This document shows positions 1-9,873 of a DNA stretch of 64,000 bases, piece after piece (within the stretch, counting starts at the first letter, position 1; each line of letters begins with the position of its first letter). Position numbers and translations under genes: made by a program. This DNA is from Picochlorum sp. 'celeri' (Eukaryota; Chlorophyta; Trebouxiophyceae). The notes beneath the pieces were generated by a model. That model saw only the letters and a list, made by a program, of their open reading frames with translations. It made no database searches and was not told where the DNA came from. The stretch covers positions 992,001 to 1,056,000 of the forward strand of contig JAACMV010000011.1 of the NCBI GenBank assembly GCA_010909725.1. The letters are read 5' to 3'.

Positions 1-2
1 GA

Positions 3-3000
3 TCTATAATTGGGGAAGTCATTGCACCTTCCTATGAAGTTAGAATACCTGTGAAGCTGAGAAAAGAACAGATAGAATCGTATAAAGCTGTCCTTACAAA
101 ATCGTATGAAGTTTTAGGGGATCCTAAAGCTAGCAGGTTCTCTGGGTACAGAGCTGTTCAACTCAGAGGTGTTGTGAGCGATCTTCGAGCTGTTTGCGCT
201 CACCCTGGTATTGATAGTGGAGATTCTCTCGATGGCAATCGAATTCAACTCAAACATCAGGATGATCTTGATGAAGCTTTGGGCTTGAGTGAGAAACTTG
301 AGTGTTTCGACATGCTCTTGCAAGCAGAGAAATCTGTGAATAGACGAGTAGCAGTGTTTGCACATTCTTCAACAGTCCTATCTCTCCTGAGTGAATGTAT
401 GAGAGTAAGGTTTGGTGAAGGAACCTATCGTACGATAACGTCCACAACGCCCTCATTAGATTGTCGCAAGGCAATCAACTCATTCAATGAAGATGAGTCA
501 CATGTATCGTTCATAGTAATGCACCCGATTGCTTGTGGTCTTGGTATGAGCTTAGAGAAATTGGATACAGTCATATTCTTTGATTCAGACTGGAGCGTGA
601 CCTCGGATATAACTGCCTTATGTCGAGCTAGAAAACTGGGAAAGGCTGACTCTCTTCGACTCTACCGCCTATATTGTGAGGACACGATAGAAGAACGATT
701 GATTGCTCTTGCCGAGAAAACAAAAGGAATGGAGATTGCACTTCGCCAGAGCCATGGCCGTGCATATTCTCGAGGGGCCAAAGTGCTGGACGAGATCTTA
801 CGGGCTGGCGTTGAGCAAATGTTTTCCGAGGATGCAGCAGGTGGGAAGGAACCTGAAATCAAGCAAGAAGAGCCTGATAGTCTAGAGTTGGCGAAAGATG
901 GCAAACCAAATGATAAGGAGCAGAAAGAGTCAATTTCGAACGAATACTTCAGAGGGGACAACATCAAAATGTTGGTGAATACTGACCCTGCAGAGGCATT
1001 TGAGAAAAACAAGGGTGATGCCGCACAATGCAGACTGAATGAAGCATTACCTGGGGCAACCGTTATTGACTTGACACCTCTGAAGCCAGATACAACTCCA
1101 CAAGAACCACCTTCTGCAGAAGAAGATTTGTCTGGAGAAGAAGGGGCTGATCCAGATGCTCATTCGAGGGCAGAGGCGGCGCTTCTTGCGTCCAAGTTTT
1201 GGTCTTCCCTTCTCCAGGAGTCCTGGCAAAAGTACCAAAAAGAACGAGGCGCGCTTCTTGATGCCAGTGTAGAAGATGACGAGGAAGATGAAGAAGAAGA
1301 TACCGGCCGAAGAATATCGGCGTCTCTGGGTGGTGTATCATATGAAGAAGAAGATGACATACATAGAAGGAGAGGCAGAGGCCGGGGTCGTGGTCGGGGC
1401 CGAGGCATAAGGAGGCGTGGAGATGATGATGACTACGAGTCAGGCTTCACCAAAAGACGACGTCGAAGAGAGAATCAGAACCCAAATCTGACACCCGAGG
1501 CCCTGGAGTACATTGCAGAGTGGAACAGACAGACGGCTGTCATGAATGCAATCGCCGACCCGTCAACGGCAGAGGCTCTGATTGCAAGGAATGCATTCGA
1601 CAGGCTTGATGCGATGGGAACAGAACTAAATCTTCCCAAACACATCGTGGACCTCTCACACCAGTGTGCACAGATATTGCTGGTTATGCGGCCCTCTGAG
1701 GAAGCTCCATCTGACTTCCAGGACTATACTTTGGTGGCAGTCATAGCTGTTGCAACCTACCTTGGCCAGTACCCGATGGGAGAAGAACATGGCATACCAA
1801 CATTGGCACGAAAGTATGCTCAAGATTCAACGTCCCTTCAGCAGGTCTTTGAGTACATCATTGCATCCGTGAACAATTATAGGGAGACGTATATGAGGAT
1901 GCAGGCACTTCAAGAAGAAGGTGCGCTCGAGGAAGATTATAATGACAGGATTTTGAGGGATCGAGGCCATCCTACAGGAGGATTAATGGCTGCTATGTCC
2001 GATTTAGATGGATTTGCAGCCAAACTGAATGCAATCCTCCAGGCAGATCTCCGGGCTGCTGCACTTGCGGCAGGTCCCCTTGAAATACCTGAACTGGATC
2101 TCACTGCAAATGCAAACGAAGAAAATGCGGCAGAGCTTGAATCACTATCTGAGAAGCTCCGAAGTATTCACGAGGAAATAGATCTGCTGGACAGAGTTCA
2201 GAACATTCGAGTGAAAAATATTCAGGATGAGTATCAGAGGTTCATGGAAAGAGTCAGGGCAAAAGCTCAGTCCGCCATCGACCATGCCAATACAACATAT
2301 AGTCAGCAACGAAGTGTGCTGATGTCAAGGCATGAAGCCATCTCCGCTCAAATAAAAAAGGACTATCCGCACCTTGCGCAAGAGCCACCAAGTCCACAGA
2401 CAGTGGGAGCCAACACTGTCACAAAGTCTCCAGAAAATGGCAAAGATTTGCCCGTTTCTGCAGGTGGAGTGAATCCCATGAATATGCTCTCTCATTCAAT
2501 GGCATCGCAGCTCCTAGCTCTGCAATCCCATTGGGCAGCTAACATGGCAGCTCAGGCGTCGGGAGATGGAAGCCAGCAGCAGTATCCATTCGGGCAAATG
2601 TTCCCTCAGCTCTCTCCAGCAGATTTCTCAGCCCAGCTAGAGCAGTATACCAAGATGCTTTCAGATCCAAATCAAGGTACAGAACAGCAAAATAATGTCT
2701 TTCAGGCAATGGCACAAGCTGCTGTTGCTCAGCAGGAGGGTCAAACGCAGCCCTCTAATGCTACAGGAAATGCCGAAGGAGACACAGGGAATGCGGCAGA
2801 TCCTCCACCAAAGGCGAAATCTCCTCTAGAAATGATGGAAGAAGATTTCGATGCTGACATTGTCGCCGACCTAGGCAATGAGATTGACGATGATAAAACT
2901 CCTGGAGGGGAGGTGGACCCTGGACTGCCACAACCTGACCAACAGAATGAGTCCATCGACATCGAAATTGAAGATCCTCCTGCAGAGAATGCTACAAAAT

Positions 3001-3146
3001 CGCCAACAAAACAACAGGGGAAATCTCTCGCTCAAGCTGAGAATGTCGTCAGGGTAAGTAGCCTGAGTGGGTGGATGCCGCAAGGCTCAAACCCCTCCTC
3101 TCCTCACGTAAAGCTGCCGCAGCAACAAGAGCACCAAACGGACTAG
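3..3146 (+). CDS. SNF2-family chromatin ATPase, C-terminal part (5' end outside window)
   Basis: The frame is open from the first bases of the window, so the start is missing. The first ~250 visible residues form the C-terminal RecA lobe of a SNF2 helicase: an AVFAHSS strand, then VMHPIACGLGMSLEK, then VIFFDSDWS, and finally ARKLGKADSLRLYRLYCEDTIEERL, the usual 'arm' before the lobe ends. An acidic Glu/Asp stretch, an RG-repeat run (GRGRGRGRGRG) and a basic KRRRRR cluster follow, likely nuclear localisation or nucleic-acid binding. The C-terminal half is helical, coiled-coil-like and Gln-rich. Layout is closest to CHD or plant MOM1-like proteins (family knowledge), but the exact subfamily cannot be set without the N-terminus. 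A perfect donor (AGG/GTAAGT) at 3054 and acceptor at 3121-3122 would remove 69 in-frame nt just before the stop. Convergent with UFC1. Confidence 0.75.
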   Translation, partial: SIIGEVIAPSYEVRIPVKLRKEQIESYKAVLTKSYEVLGDPKASRFSGYRAVQLRGVVSDLRAVCAHPGIDSGDSLDGNRIQLKHQDDLDEALGLSEKLECFDMLLQAEKSVNRRVAVFAHSSTVLSLLSECMRVRFGEGTYRTITSTTPSLDCRKAINSFNEDESHVSFIVMHPIACGLGMSLEKLDTVIFFDSDWSVTSDITALCRARKLGKADSLRLYRLYCEDTIEERLIALAEKTKGMEIALRQSHGRAYSRGAKVLDEILRAGVEQMFSEDAAGGKEPEIKQEEPDSLELAKDGKPNDKEQKESISNEYFRGDNIKMLVNTDPAEAFEKNKGDAAQCRLNEALPGATVIDLTPLKPDTTPQEPPSAEEDLSGEEGADPDAHSRAEAALLASKFWSSLLQESWQKYQKERGALLDASVEDDEEDEEEDTGRRISASLGGVSYEEEDDIHRRRGRGRGRGRGRGIRRRGDDDDYESGFTKRRRRRENQNPNLTPEALEYIAEWNRQTAVMNAIADPSTAEALIARNAFDRLDAMGTELNLPKHIVDLSHQCAQILLVMRPSEEAPSDFQDYTLVAVIAVATYLGQYPMGEEHGIPTLARKYAQDSTSLQQVFEYIIASVNNYRETYMRMQALQEEGALEEDYNDRILRDRGHPTGGLMAAMSDLDGFAAKLNAILQADLRAAALAAGPLEIPELDLTANANEENAAELESLSEKLRSIHEEIDLLDRVQNIRVKNIQDEYQRFMERVRAKAQSAIDHANTTYSQQRSVLMSRHEAISAQIKKDYPHLAQEPPSPQTVGANTVTKSPENGKDLPVSAGGVNPMNMLSHSMASQLLALQSHWAANMAAQASGDGSQQQYPFGQMFPQLSPADFSAQLEQYTKMLSDPNQGTEQQNNVFQAMAQAAVAQQEGQTQPSNATGNAEGDTGNAADPPPKAKSPLEMMEEDFDADIVADLGNEIDDDKTPGGEVDPGLPQPDQQNESIDIEIEDPPAENATKSPTKQQGKSLAQAENVVRVSSLSGWMPQGSNPSSPHVKLPQQQEHQTD

Positions 3147-3225
3147 AGTATGATTTTTTTGACGGCTATAAATTACTAATATTGACACATGTTACTTTAC
3201 GAATATATTATACCAGACAGCATAG

Positions 3226-3815
3226 TTATGATCGACTTTCAACAACTCCATTCTCAGCCAAGTACGGAATTTCAGCTGCGAGCCAAGGAGCAAGCCCCAG
3301 GCAAAGAGCATGTGCAATGCCGAAATGAGGACTATTTTTCGCCCACAAAGGCTTAAAGTGCACCGTCAGACAAATTTTACCTCCTCTATACATCTTCGCA
3401 GTCTTCCCTTCCAGCTCTGGTATCTCTATTTCTGGGGCAGTCACTGGATACGTTGCTGGTATATCGAATTGAAAGTCAAACTCGTACTTGATCAGATCAT
3501 GAATGTACCAGCACTTGCCCTTCCAATGCGTTCCTTCCTTATTACTCGGTTTAATCGTAAACCAGTCCAGATCAGTCGCCTTCCCAATCTCAATATATTT
3601 GATCAGTGAATTCAGTTCCTGCAGTGACCAGTTTCACATTGTCAGTCTGCCCAACAAATCTACTCTCCAGGCCATTAAATGGTTTCTACGCTCATATTAT
3701 GTACCTCTTTAAGCCTTTTTTGCCATTCATCTTTGTCTCTTGGGCCGGATTTGACCGTCAAAAGGGGAATCTTCTGAACAGCTTGTTTCGTGCGAGGATC
3801 CCAAGCTTCTGACAT
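3226..3815 (-). CDS. UFC1: UFM1-conjugating enzyme (E2), two exons
   Basis: Exon 1 is 3705-3815 and exon 2 is 3226-3618; intron 3619-3704 (86 bp, GTACAT...CTGCAG). The joined product is 167 residues, the same length as human UFC1. It contains the family signatures GPRDKDEW near the N-terminus, [15 protein letters not shown], and [10 protein letters not shown] with the catalytic cysteine (Cys120). The C-terminus [15 protein letters not shown] is also family-typical. UFC1 receives UFM1 from UBA5 and passes it on with UFL1 to targets such as ribosomal protein uL24 at the ER. The upstream exon was found by reading the minus strand; splicing leaves codon phase 0. The start ATG lies 191 bp from the divergent transporter start. 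Confidence 0.93.
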
Positions 3816-4006
3816 TCTAGGGTATAAATACAATACAATATCTCAAAATAATTGAAATTTACTGCTACTGAGGACCAGTCTTGGATATCAAATCAAAATT
3901 CGAATTGTCTCAAAATGTCTTAGTAAGGAATTTCTCCCGATTATGAAAGCAACGCAAAACCCCTTTATATGTTTATCCAAATCCTGCCTGATATTTATCT
4001 GTACCA

Positions 4007-5467
4007 ATGTCGGGATCTCAGCTTGCCAGAGCCGAAAGGAATGGCGCTGCATACCCATTTCTCCTTTGGGTTGCAGTCTTTGCTGCTTTATGTGGATCAT
4101 TCTATTTCGGATATCAGCTTGGGGTGCTGAATCCTGTTCTTGAATATACCCTTCGTAGTTTGGATGTGGAGATGCAGTATGGGTCCTTGATTGTAAGCTC
4201 CGTGTTGGTGGGTGCTTTGCTGGGTTCTTTAGGTGCAGGATCACTTGCTGATAATAAAGGGCCCAAGATGGCCATTATGATGGCAACGGTGCCGAGTGCT
4301 GTTGGAAGTGTGGTGAGCGGTGTGTCATGGTCTGCGGGAAGTTTAGTGCTGGGTAGGATGCTCTGTGGAATTGGTGTGGGGAGTGCCTCAATTCTTACAC
4401 CTCGGTACTTGGCTGAAATAGCTCCCAAGACTATACGAGGGGCGATCAGTAGTCTCAATCAAATCTGTATTTGCTTTGGAATATTATTTGCTTTCATTCT
4501 CGGAAGTGTGTACGAAAAGCAACCAGAGTATGAGGGGTGGATGTCAATAGACTGGTGGAGATGGATGATGGTTTTTGGATGCTGCATCAGCGCCCTCCAA
4601 GGCATTGTCATTGCTTTTTGTCCAGAGACCCCCGTGTGGTTGATTTGGAATGGGTTGCATCTGCAAGCTACAGCGTCGTACCACATGCTTCATGGAGCTG
4701 TCCCTGATGACATGGAACAGGATGATGAAAGAGCAGAGGAGGACACGCGGATGTTGGTTGCCACCGAGTCGCAGTATAGGAATAGACGGTCTCGAAGAGA
4801 TTCGCCAGATGAATCTGGCGAGATTTCATGGAGAGATGTCTTGCACAAAAAGTATAGAAGGATTGTTCGTCTTGCGTGTGTGATTCCTGTTTCTCAGCAA
4901 TTCAGTGGCATCAATGTTATAATTTTGTATGGTGCAAATGTGATGAAGATGATTGGCATGTCTGATTCGCCAATGCGCTCAAATATGATTTTAGGTGCTA
5001 TAAATGCTTTATTTGCAATTCTCTCGGCAATTCTTGTAGACAGAGTTGGGAGAAAGCCATGCTTGGTTGCAAGTTTCACTGGGATGTGTGTATGTTTGTT
5101 CACACTTGCTCTCAGCGTTGGTGGATCAGAACCATCTCATCCACTGGTTGCCTTCTGGTCATTAGTAGGGTATATATGTTTCTTCGGGGTTGGATGTGGA
5201 GGTATTCCTTGGGTGTACCTGTCGGAGATTCTTCCTGACGAAATAAAGAAAGATTTGCAGGCAGTTGCAACAGCAGGAAATTGGTTGGCAAACTTGTTCG
5301 TTGGGGCTTCGTTTTCTGCGTTTGTCGCTCTCATAGGAATACAAGGATTATACCTTTTCTACGCATGCTGCTGCGCACTATCTGCTGCATTCTGCGTGAG
5401 ATACATGGTAGAGACAAAGCAGAAACCATTACATCAAATCCATAGGGAATTGTTGATTCTGGAGTGA
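4007..5467 (+). CDS. MFS sugar transporter (SLC2/hexose transporter-like)
   Basis: A 486-residue polytopic protein with about twelve hydrophobic segments. Sugar-porter signatures are present in order: GSLADNKGPK after TM2, GRMLCGIGVGSAS and the PRYLAEIAPKTIRGA block after TM4-5, CPETPVWL at the end of the N-terminal half, QQFSGINVIILYG in TM7, DRVGRKP between TM8 and TM9, and IPWVYLSEILPDE in TM10. These place it in the major facilitator sugar-porter family, moving hexose or polyol across the plasma or plastid membrane. Substrate and direction cannot be read from the sequence. A hydrophilic charged loop lies between the two halves. The N-terminus is short, with no clear transit peptide. Single exon, starting at an ATG. 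Confidence 0.9.
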   Translation: MSGSQLARAERNGAAYPFLLWVAVFAALCGSFYFGYQLGVLNPVLEYTLRSLDVEMQYGSLIVSSVLVGALLGSLGAGSLADNKGPKMAIMMATVPSAVGSVVSGVSWSAGSLVLGRMLCGIGVGSASILTPRYLAEIAPKTIRGAISSLNQICICFGILFAFILGSVYEKQPEYEGWMSIDWWRWMMVFGCCISALQGIVIAFCPETPVWLIWNGLHLQATASYHMLHGAVPDDMEQDDERAEEDTRMLVATESQYRNRRSRRDSPDESGEISWRDVLHKKYRRIVRLACVIPVSQQFSGINVIILYGANVMKMIGMSDSPMRSNMILGAINALFAILSAILVDRVGRKPCLVASFTGMCVCLFTLALSVGGSEPSHPLVAFWSLVGYICFFGVGCGGIPWVYLSEILPDEIKKDLQAVATAGNWLANLFVGASFSAFVALIGIQGLYLFYACCCALSAAFCVRYMVETKQKPLHQIHRELLILE

Positions 5468-5523
5468 TTTTACGTCGTTCTGTGTTGAGGGATTACATGT
5501 CAGTTTATTTGTTACCGTATTGA

Positions 5524-7962
5524 TTACACTCGTCTTCCTCCTGCTCGTGTAGATGCTCCTGTCCTCTTGTGTGTCGCCCTTCCTGCTGATGCGCCACCAG
5601 CTCTACCACCACGGGCTGCCATGCCCAAGTTCAACTTTCCTTTCAACGCTTCTCTTCGTGCAGCAGCAGCTCCTTCAGTGTCACCGACTTTATTTTTGAG
5701 TTCGGACAACAGGAGCCAGAACTGCTCCATCATGTTGGCTCGTTGTGCGGCTCCAACACCACTCTGTGCAAAAATCTTGGAGAGTGTCTGTGCATTCACA
5801 CATGCCCCTTCAGCATAGTCGATGGCAATTTCTGGATGGCCTTGTTGATCATACAAAATCGCAGTATCTCTGAGAATTGCAATGCGATTCTGCAGAAGAT
5901 CTGGCTCATACACAGAAATGGTGCTATCCATGATATTCAACACAGCTTCGTGTGCTTGAATGGCTTCCTCAAGAGCACCACGGGTTTTGCAATGCACACC
6001 AACGGCATACAATGCATTCATATGCTGAATGCTGTTTTCGCCATGGACCTTGATGGCAAGCTCAAGAGCATTGGCCAGAACCTCCTGTGCCTCCTCATGC
6101 TCTCCCATTGTATCCAGTACACCTGCAGCATTCAACAAATTCCTCATGGCAAAGTGACGGGCAAGCTGTGGTGGCGTCAGCTTTTTCGTGTTTGCATCCT
6201 CATCTTCTGTCTGCGTGGGGGTCAATCCAGGAAGATCTGATCCCTCCTCCTCCTTCTTTTCCTCTTCCTTCTTTTCTTCTTCTGCGGTCTCCCCCTTGGC
6301 TTCGAGGACATCTGCTTCAGCTTGCAACTCCTCAGCAGCTTTTAAAAGGAAATCAACGCACTCCCGTGTCCTCCCAGCCTTGGCAAGATATGCAGTATAT
6401 TCATACTTGACCTGCTCTGTATTCTGCGACACGAGAGTGAAATCCTTCTTTGCTTGCTCGTATGCTGAAATATATGTATCTCTCGTCGACTTGTGCTTTG
6501 ATATATTACGAAGAACGTATGCATAATTCATATATGCCCTCACAGCACCACCCTTGCTGTCAGCCTGTCTGATGGCATCCAATGCCACAGCCAATGCAAC
6601 TTTTGTCTCATTGATTTGCCTTTCAGCCACAAGCATATCAGACAGAGAGAATGCACATGCTGCTACCAATGTTGCACGCACTTTACCATACCCTTCTGGC
6701 CCCAGGCACAAATCCATAGCAGCCTGCTGCTCTTTCAAACCTTGTTTGATTTTGTTGTTCTCCTTGATCAGCTTGTGTGCATGGATGCACATATCCCTGA
6801 TCTTCTTTTCGAGAGGCGTTAATTCCTCCTCCGTATCCTTTGGTGCCTCTGCAAACGACAAGGTTGGATGAGGAATATCATCCAAATGTTCATATTGAGA
6901 CTCCTCCTCATCCGGAGCCACGGGAGGTGTCTTATCCTCTCCCTTTGCCTTTCCACTCAGAGTCTTTCCCCTCAAGTCTTCCAACGTAAACGTCGTTGCC
7001 ATCACATCCACCACCTCTTCCTGCTGTGCTTCAGGTGCTTCAGGTGCATCAGGTGCTTCTGTAACTGGCTCCTTCACATCTGTTGCAGCCGACTTCTCCT
7101 CCTCATCTTCCTCTGTTTTATTCTTCTTTGAATCATGCGATCCAATAGCCGCACTCACCTCCTCCATCGCAGCAGCCTGCTTACTCTCCTCAATCACCTT
7201 CTCCGCATCCTGGGCAGCCTCCTCTGCCGCAACCTCCGCATCCACAATCTCAACCACCGACTCAATCGCCTCCTTCTTCATCAACTCAATCTGATCATCT
7301 ACAATATCACTCACTTCCTCCGCACTATGCAATGTTCCCATGGCATCACCAGCTGCTGCTGCAGCAGCTGTTGCAGCAAGAGCAGCAGTAGCACTCTCCT
7401 TCAACTTCTTTGATTCCTCAGACTCGTGATCTTCCTTCTTCTCTTCCACCAATGGCTCCTCTGGCTTTGATTCCTTCGCAACCACCACCTTCTCCTCCTC
7501 CTCTGGTGCTGCCTCTGGCGTCGTCTTCAGTGCGTGCTTCTTAGCTCTACGTGGAGGCAGTGCCGGGACTCCACTACCACTCTTCTTTGTCCCCTCTACT
7601 GGACTCACAGGACTCTTCACCGAAGATGAATCAACATCAGACGATGCAACACTCCTAGGACGGCGTGGTGGCACCTTTCGAACGCCTCCCTGGCGAGACC
7701 GATTCTTTACTCGACCAGAGGAAGACTCCACCGCACTCTTCTCCTTCGATCGCCTCGATTTCAACAGAAAACGTGCCCCAACACCAACAAGGACCCCAAC
7801 AATCCCCGCTCCGACCATGATTGGAGCCATACCAACAGACCCACGGTGTCCGCCGTCCTGTGGTTCCGTTGAGGACGGGGATTTCTGCTCTCCTCTCATT
7901 CCTCCGAGCCTTTCCCCCTCAGGGCGACTCAATTCCTCAACATCACTATCCGATGTAGACAT
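5524..7962 (-). CDS. membrane-anchored TPR protein with long acidic linker
   Basis: 812 residues. After a short Ser/Asp/Glu-rich N-terminus there is one hydrophobic glycine/valine-rich segment (APIMVGAGIVGVLVGVGARF, residues ~45-65) followed by basic residues, suggesting a tail facing the cytosol. A long low-complexity Glu/Ala/Lys region follows (to ~residue 390), then alpha-helical repeats with TPR/kinesin-light-chain character, for example the block around EEAQEVLANALELAIKVHGE. The end is Gly/Arg-rich. The N-terminal anchor plus C-terminal TPR layout recalls organelle-tethering proteins such as RMDN3/PTPIP51, but no specific orthology is claimed. A TTACA (TGTAA on this strand) lies 26 nt after the stop. 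No intron evident. Confidence 0.75.
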   Translation of the reverse strand: MSTSDSDVEELSRPEGERLGGMRGEQKSPSSTEPQDGGHRGSVGMAPIMVGAGIVGVLVGVGARFLLKSRRSKEKSAVESSSGRVKNRSRQGGVRKVPPRRPRSVASSDVDSSSVKSPVSPVEGTKKSGSGVPALPPRRAKKHALKTTPEAAPEEEEKVVVAKESKPEEPLVEEKKEDHESEESKKLKESATAALAATAAAAAAGDAMGTLHSAEEVSDIVDDQIELMKKEAIESVVEIVDAEVAAEEAAQDAEKVIEESKQAAAMEEVSAAIGSHDSKKNKTEEDEEEKSAATDVKEPVTEAPDAPEAPEAQQEEVVDVMATTFTLEDLRGKTLSGKAKGEDKTPPVAPDEEESQYEHLDDIPHPTLSFAEAPKDTEEELTPLEKKIRDMCIHAHKLIKENNKIKQGLKEQQAAMDLCLGPEGYGKVRATLVAACAFSLSDMLVAERQINETKVALAVALDAIRQADSKGGAVRAYMNYAYVLRNISKHKSTRDTYISAYEQAKKDFTLVSQNTEQVKYEYTAYLAKAGRTRECVDFLLKAAEELQAEADVLEAKGETAEEEKKEEEKKEEEGSDLPGLTPTQTEDEDANTKKLTPPQLARHFAMRNLLNAAGVLDTMGEHEEAQEVLANALELAIKVHGENSIQHMNALYAVGVHCKTRGALEEAIQAHEAVLNIMDSTISVYEPDLLQNRIAILRDTAILYDQQGHPEIAIDYAEGACVNAQTLSKIFAQSGVGAAQRANMMEQFWLLLSELKNKVGDTEGAAAARREALKGKLNLGMAARGGRAGGASAGRATHKRTGASTRAGGRRV

Positions 7963-8231
7963 TTTGATTCAATTGTGCTCCGAGGGAATGTGGTTGGATG
8001 GGATGAGTGTCAGATACGTCCAGAGGGTGAAAGTCCGTGAATAAAACATTAAATATCTCGATGGGTCCATCCATTCTCGAGGCTATTTTCATGGTGCCAT
8101 TCTCGGACTCGACGGTGTTGAAATTGCATGAAAATACCATCATAAACCAAAACATACCTCGACGAAGGGATATCGGAGTGTTTGGTTCATTTCAGAAACG
8201 TGGGTCCTGCAAAGTGAGTTTAAGCACAGGA

Positions 8232-9742
8232 ATGGGCTATCGTCGATCTTTTCCAAAGGGGATTGCATTTTTATGCCTTCTTGTTGTTATATTAGCAACA
8301 TGTATCGGGGGTGTGGATGGATTTCGGAGTAGGAGGGCCCTGTCAGCATCTCTTGAGCGTCGAGGTCGAGGGTTGTTCTTGAAAGGGGATGATGTAGATG
8401 CGACGGCCGCTGTTGGTGGTGCTGAGAAGAAGACAAAGAAGGAAGAGGCCGAGGATGAATATGAGGGGGATTATGCGTATGGGACGGGGACTCGGAAGGA
8501 AACATTGTCTGAGAAGGAGGCAGAAAAGCTCAAGGAGGGTGACTATCAGGGGGCTGAGGAGTATTCGTATGAGGACGATGCTGCATCCAAAAAGGATGTG
8601 AAAAAGGCTGATGCTGATGATGAGTATGGTGTGTTTCTGTCCGCTTTGCTTTCTGTATCATTAATTTTTCATTCAAGATATTGTGCATGATGTGTATATA
8701 TGATTCATGTGTGTCTGCAGACTATGAGGAGGAGGAAAAGGACGACGGGGATGACAAGAAGAAGAAGGTGGATGCAGACGAATATGATGACTATGATTAT
8801 GATGATGGCGAAAAGGAGAAGACGGTGAAGAAGGTGTCTGAGGAAGACACAAAGAAGCAGAAGAAGGTGTCTTCGGATGATGACTATGATGACTATGATG
8901 ATGAGGATAAGGATATCCAAGAGGAGGAGAGTGATGATGATTATGAGTTGGATGAGAAGAAGGAAGATGTGAAGGAAAAGAAGGAGGAGGAGGAAGAGGA
9001 AGAGGATGATTATGAGCTGGATGAGAAGAAGGAAGATGTGAAGGAAAAGAAGGAGGATGAGGAAGAGGATGATGATGAAGATTATGAGCTGGATGAAAAG
9101 AAGGCTGTTACTGAAGAGAAGGAAGAGGAGAAGGAGGAGAAGGAAGAGGAAGAGGAGGAGGAGGAAGAAAAAGAAAAGGAAGAAGAAGAAGAGAAGGAGG
9201 AAGAAGAAGAGAAGGAAGAAGAAGAAGAGAAGGAAGAGGAAAAGGAAGAAGAAAAGGAAGAGGAAAAGGAAGAAGAAAAGGAAGAGGAAAAGGAAGAAGA
9301 GAAGGAAGAAGAGAAAGAAGAGGAAAAGGAGGAAGAGGAAAAAGAAGAAGAAAAAGAGGATTCATATGAGGAAGAAGTGGAGCGCATGGAGGAAGAGGAG
9401 GAAGAGGAAGATACCATCAAATCCAAATCATATGTGAATTATGATGATGATGATGAAGAAAAGTCCAACGACAAAGAAGAAGACACAGATGGCTCCGCCA
9501 TCTCATCCACCACATGGGCTATCATTGGTTCTGTCGCCTTCCTTGCCATTGCTGTCATGTACTACATCAGGAGAGCAAAATCGCGCGTCCCCCCACCATT
9601 CGTGAACAACCAGGGTAATTTAGGAACAGCAGCACCCAAGTATGTCCCTGTCGAATCCTCTCAAGCAGAGGATGGAAAGATTCCTCCAGCAGCGAAAGAA
9701 TGGGAAGCAAGTGCAGAGAAATGGGAAGATGCCAAATTTTGA
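8232..9742 (+). CDS. acidic type I membrane protein with Glu/Lys single-alpha-helix, two exons
   Basis: Exon 1 is 8232-8628 and exon 2 is 8721-9742; intron 8629-8720 (GTGTGT...CTGCAG) splits an Asp codon. The product is about 472 residues. The start was chosen at 8232 because it begins a clear signal peptide (MGYRRSFPKGIAFLCLLVVI...). The frame is open upstream without a convincing alternative. The lumenal part is almost wholly Asp/Glu/Lys/Tyr, with repeated DDYELDEKKEDVKEKKE blocks, then EEEK-type repeats (~residues 264-346) predicted to form a charged single alpha-helix. One membrane helix (WAIIGSVAFLAIAVMYYI, ~396-414) and a ~50-residue tail follow. I do not recognise a family. Such acidic lumenal domains can bind calcium (inference only). 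TGTAA lies 53 nt after the stop. Confidence 0.75.
9113..9360 (+). repeat. uninterrupted 248-nt polypurine tract inside a coding exon
   Basis: Every base from 9113 to 9360 on the plus strand is A or G. It is a degenerate GAA/GAG/AAG array encoding Glu/Lys repeats of the acidic membrane protein. The opposite strand reads as long Ser/Leu/Pro-rich ORFs, which are artefacts of this composition. Confidence 0.95.
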
Positions 9743-9873
9743 ACATAGACCCTTCGCGACACTAGTCCTGTACATACAATAATTTATATATATTTGTAAG
9801 ATACGTTTTGTAGATTCAAAGTAGCTGCAGACGTACAAGGAGGCAGAAACGCACGGGTGAAGTGGCTCAAAGA

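Noticed and set aside
3226..3444. UFC1 as a single 72-residue ORF
   Set aside because: This is only the C-terminal part; the upstream minus-strand sequence supplies the rest of exon 2 and a first exon, giving the full-length enzyme.
5743..7413. Several plus-strand ORFs of 60-165 codons opposite the TPR protein gene
   Set aside because: All are Cys/Leu/Ser-rich shadows of Glu/Lys-rich coding sequence on the minus strand.
9082..9426. Ser/Phe-rich and Leu/Pro-rich minus-strand ORFs
   Set aside because: Artefacts of the purine tract, which has no stop codons in any frame.
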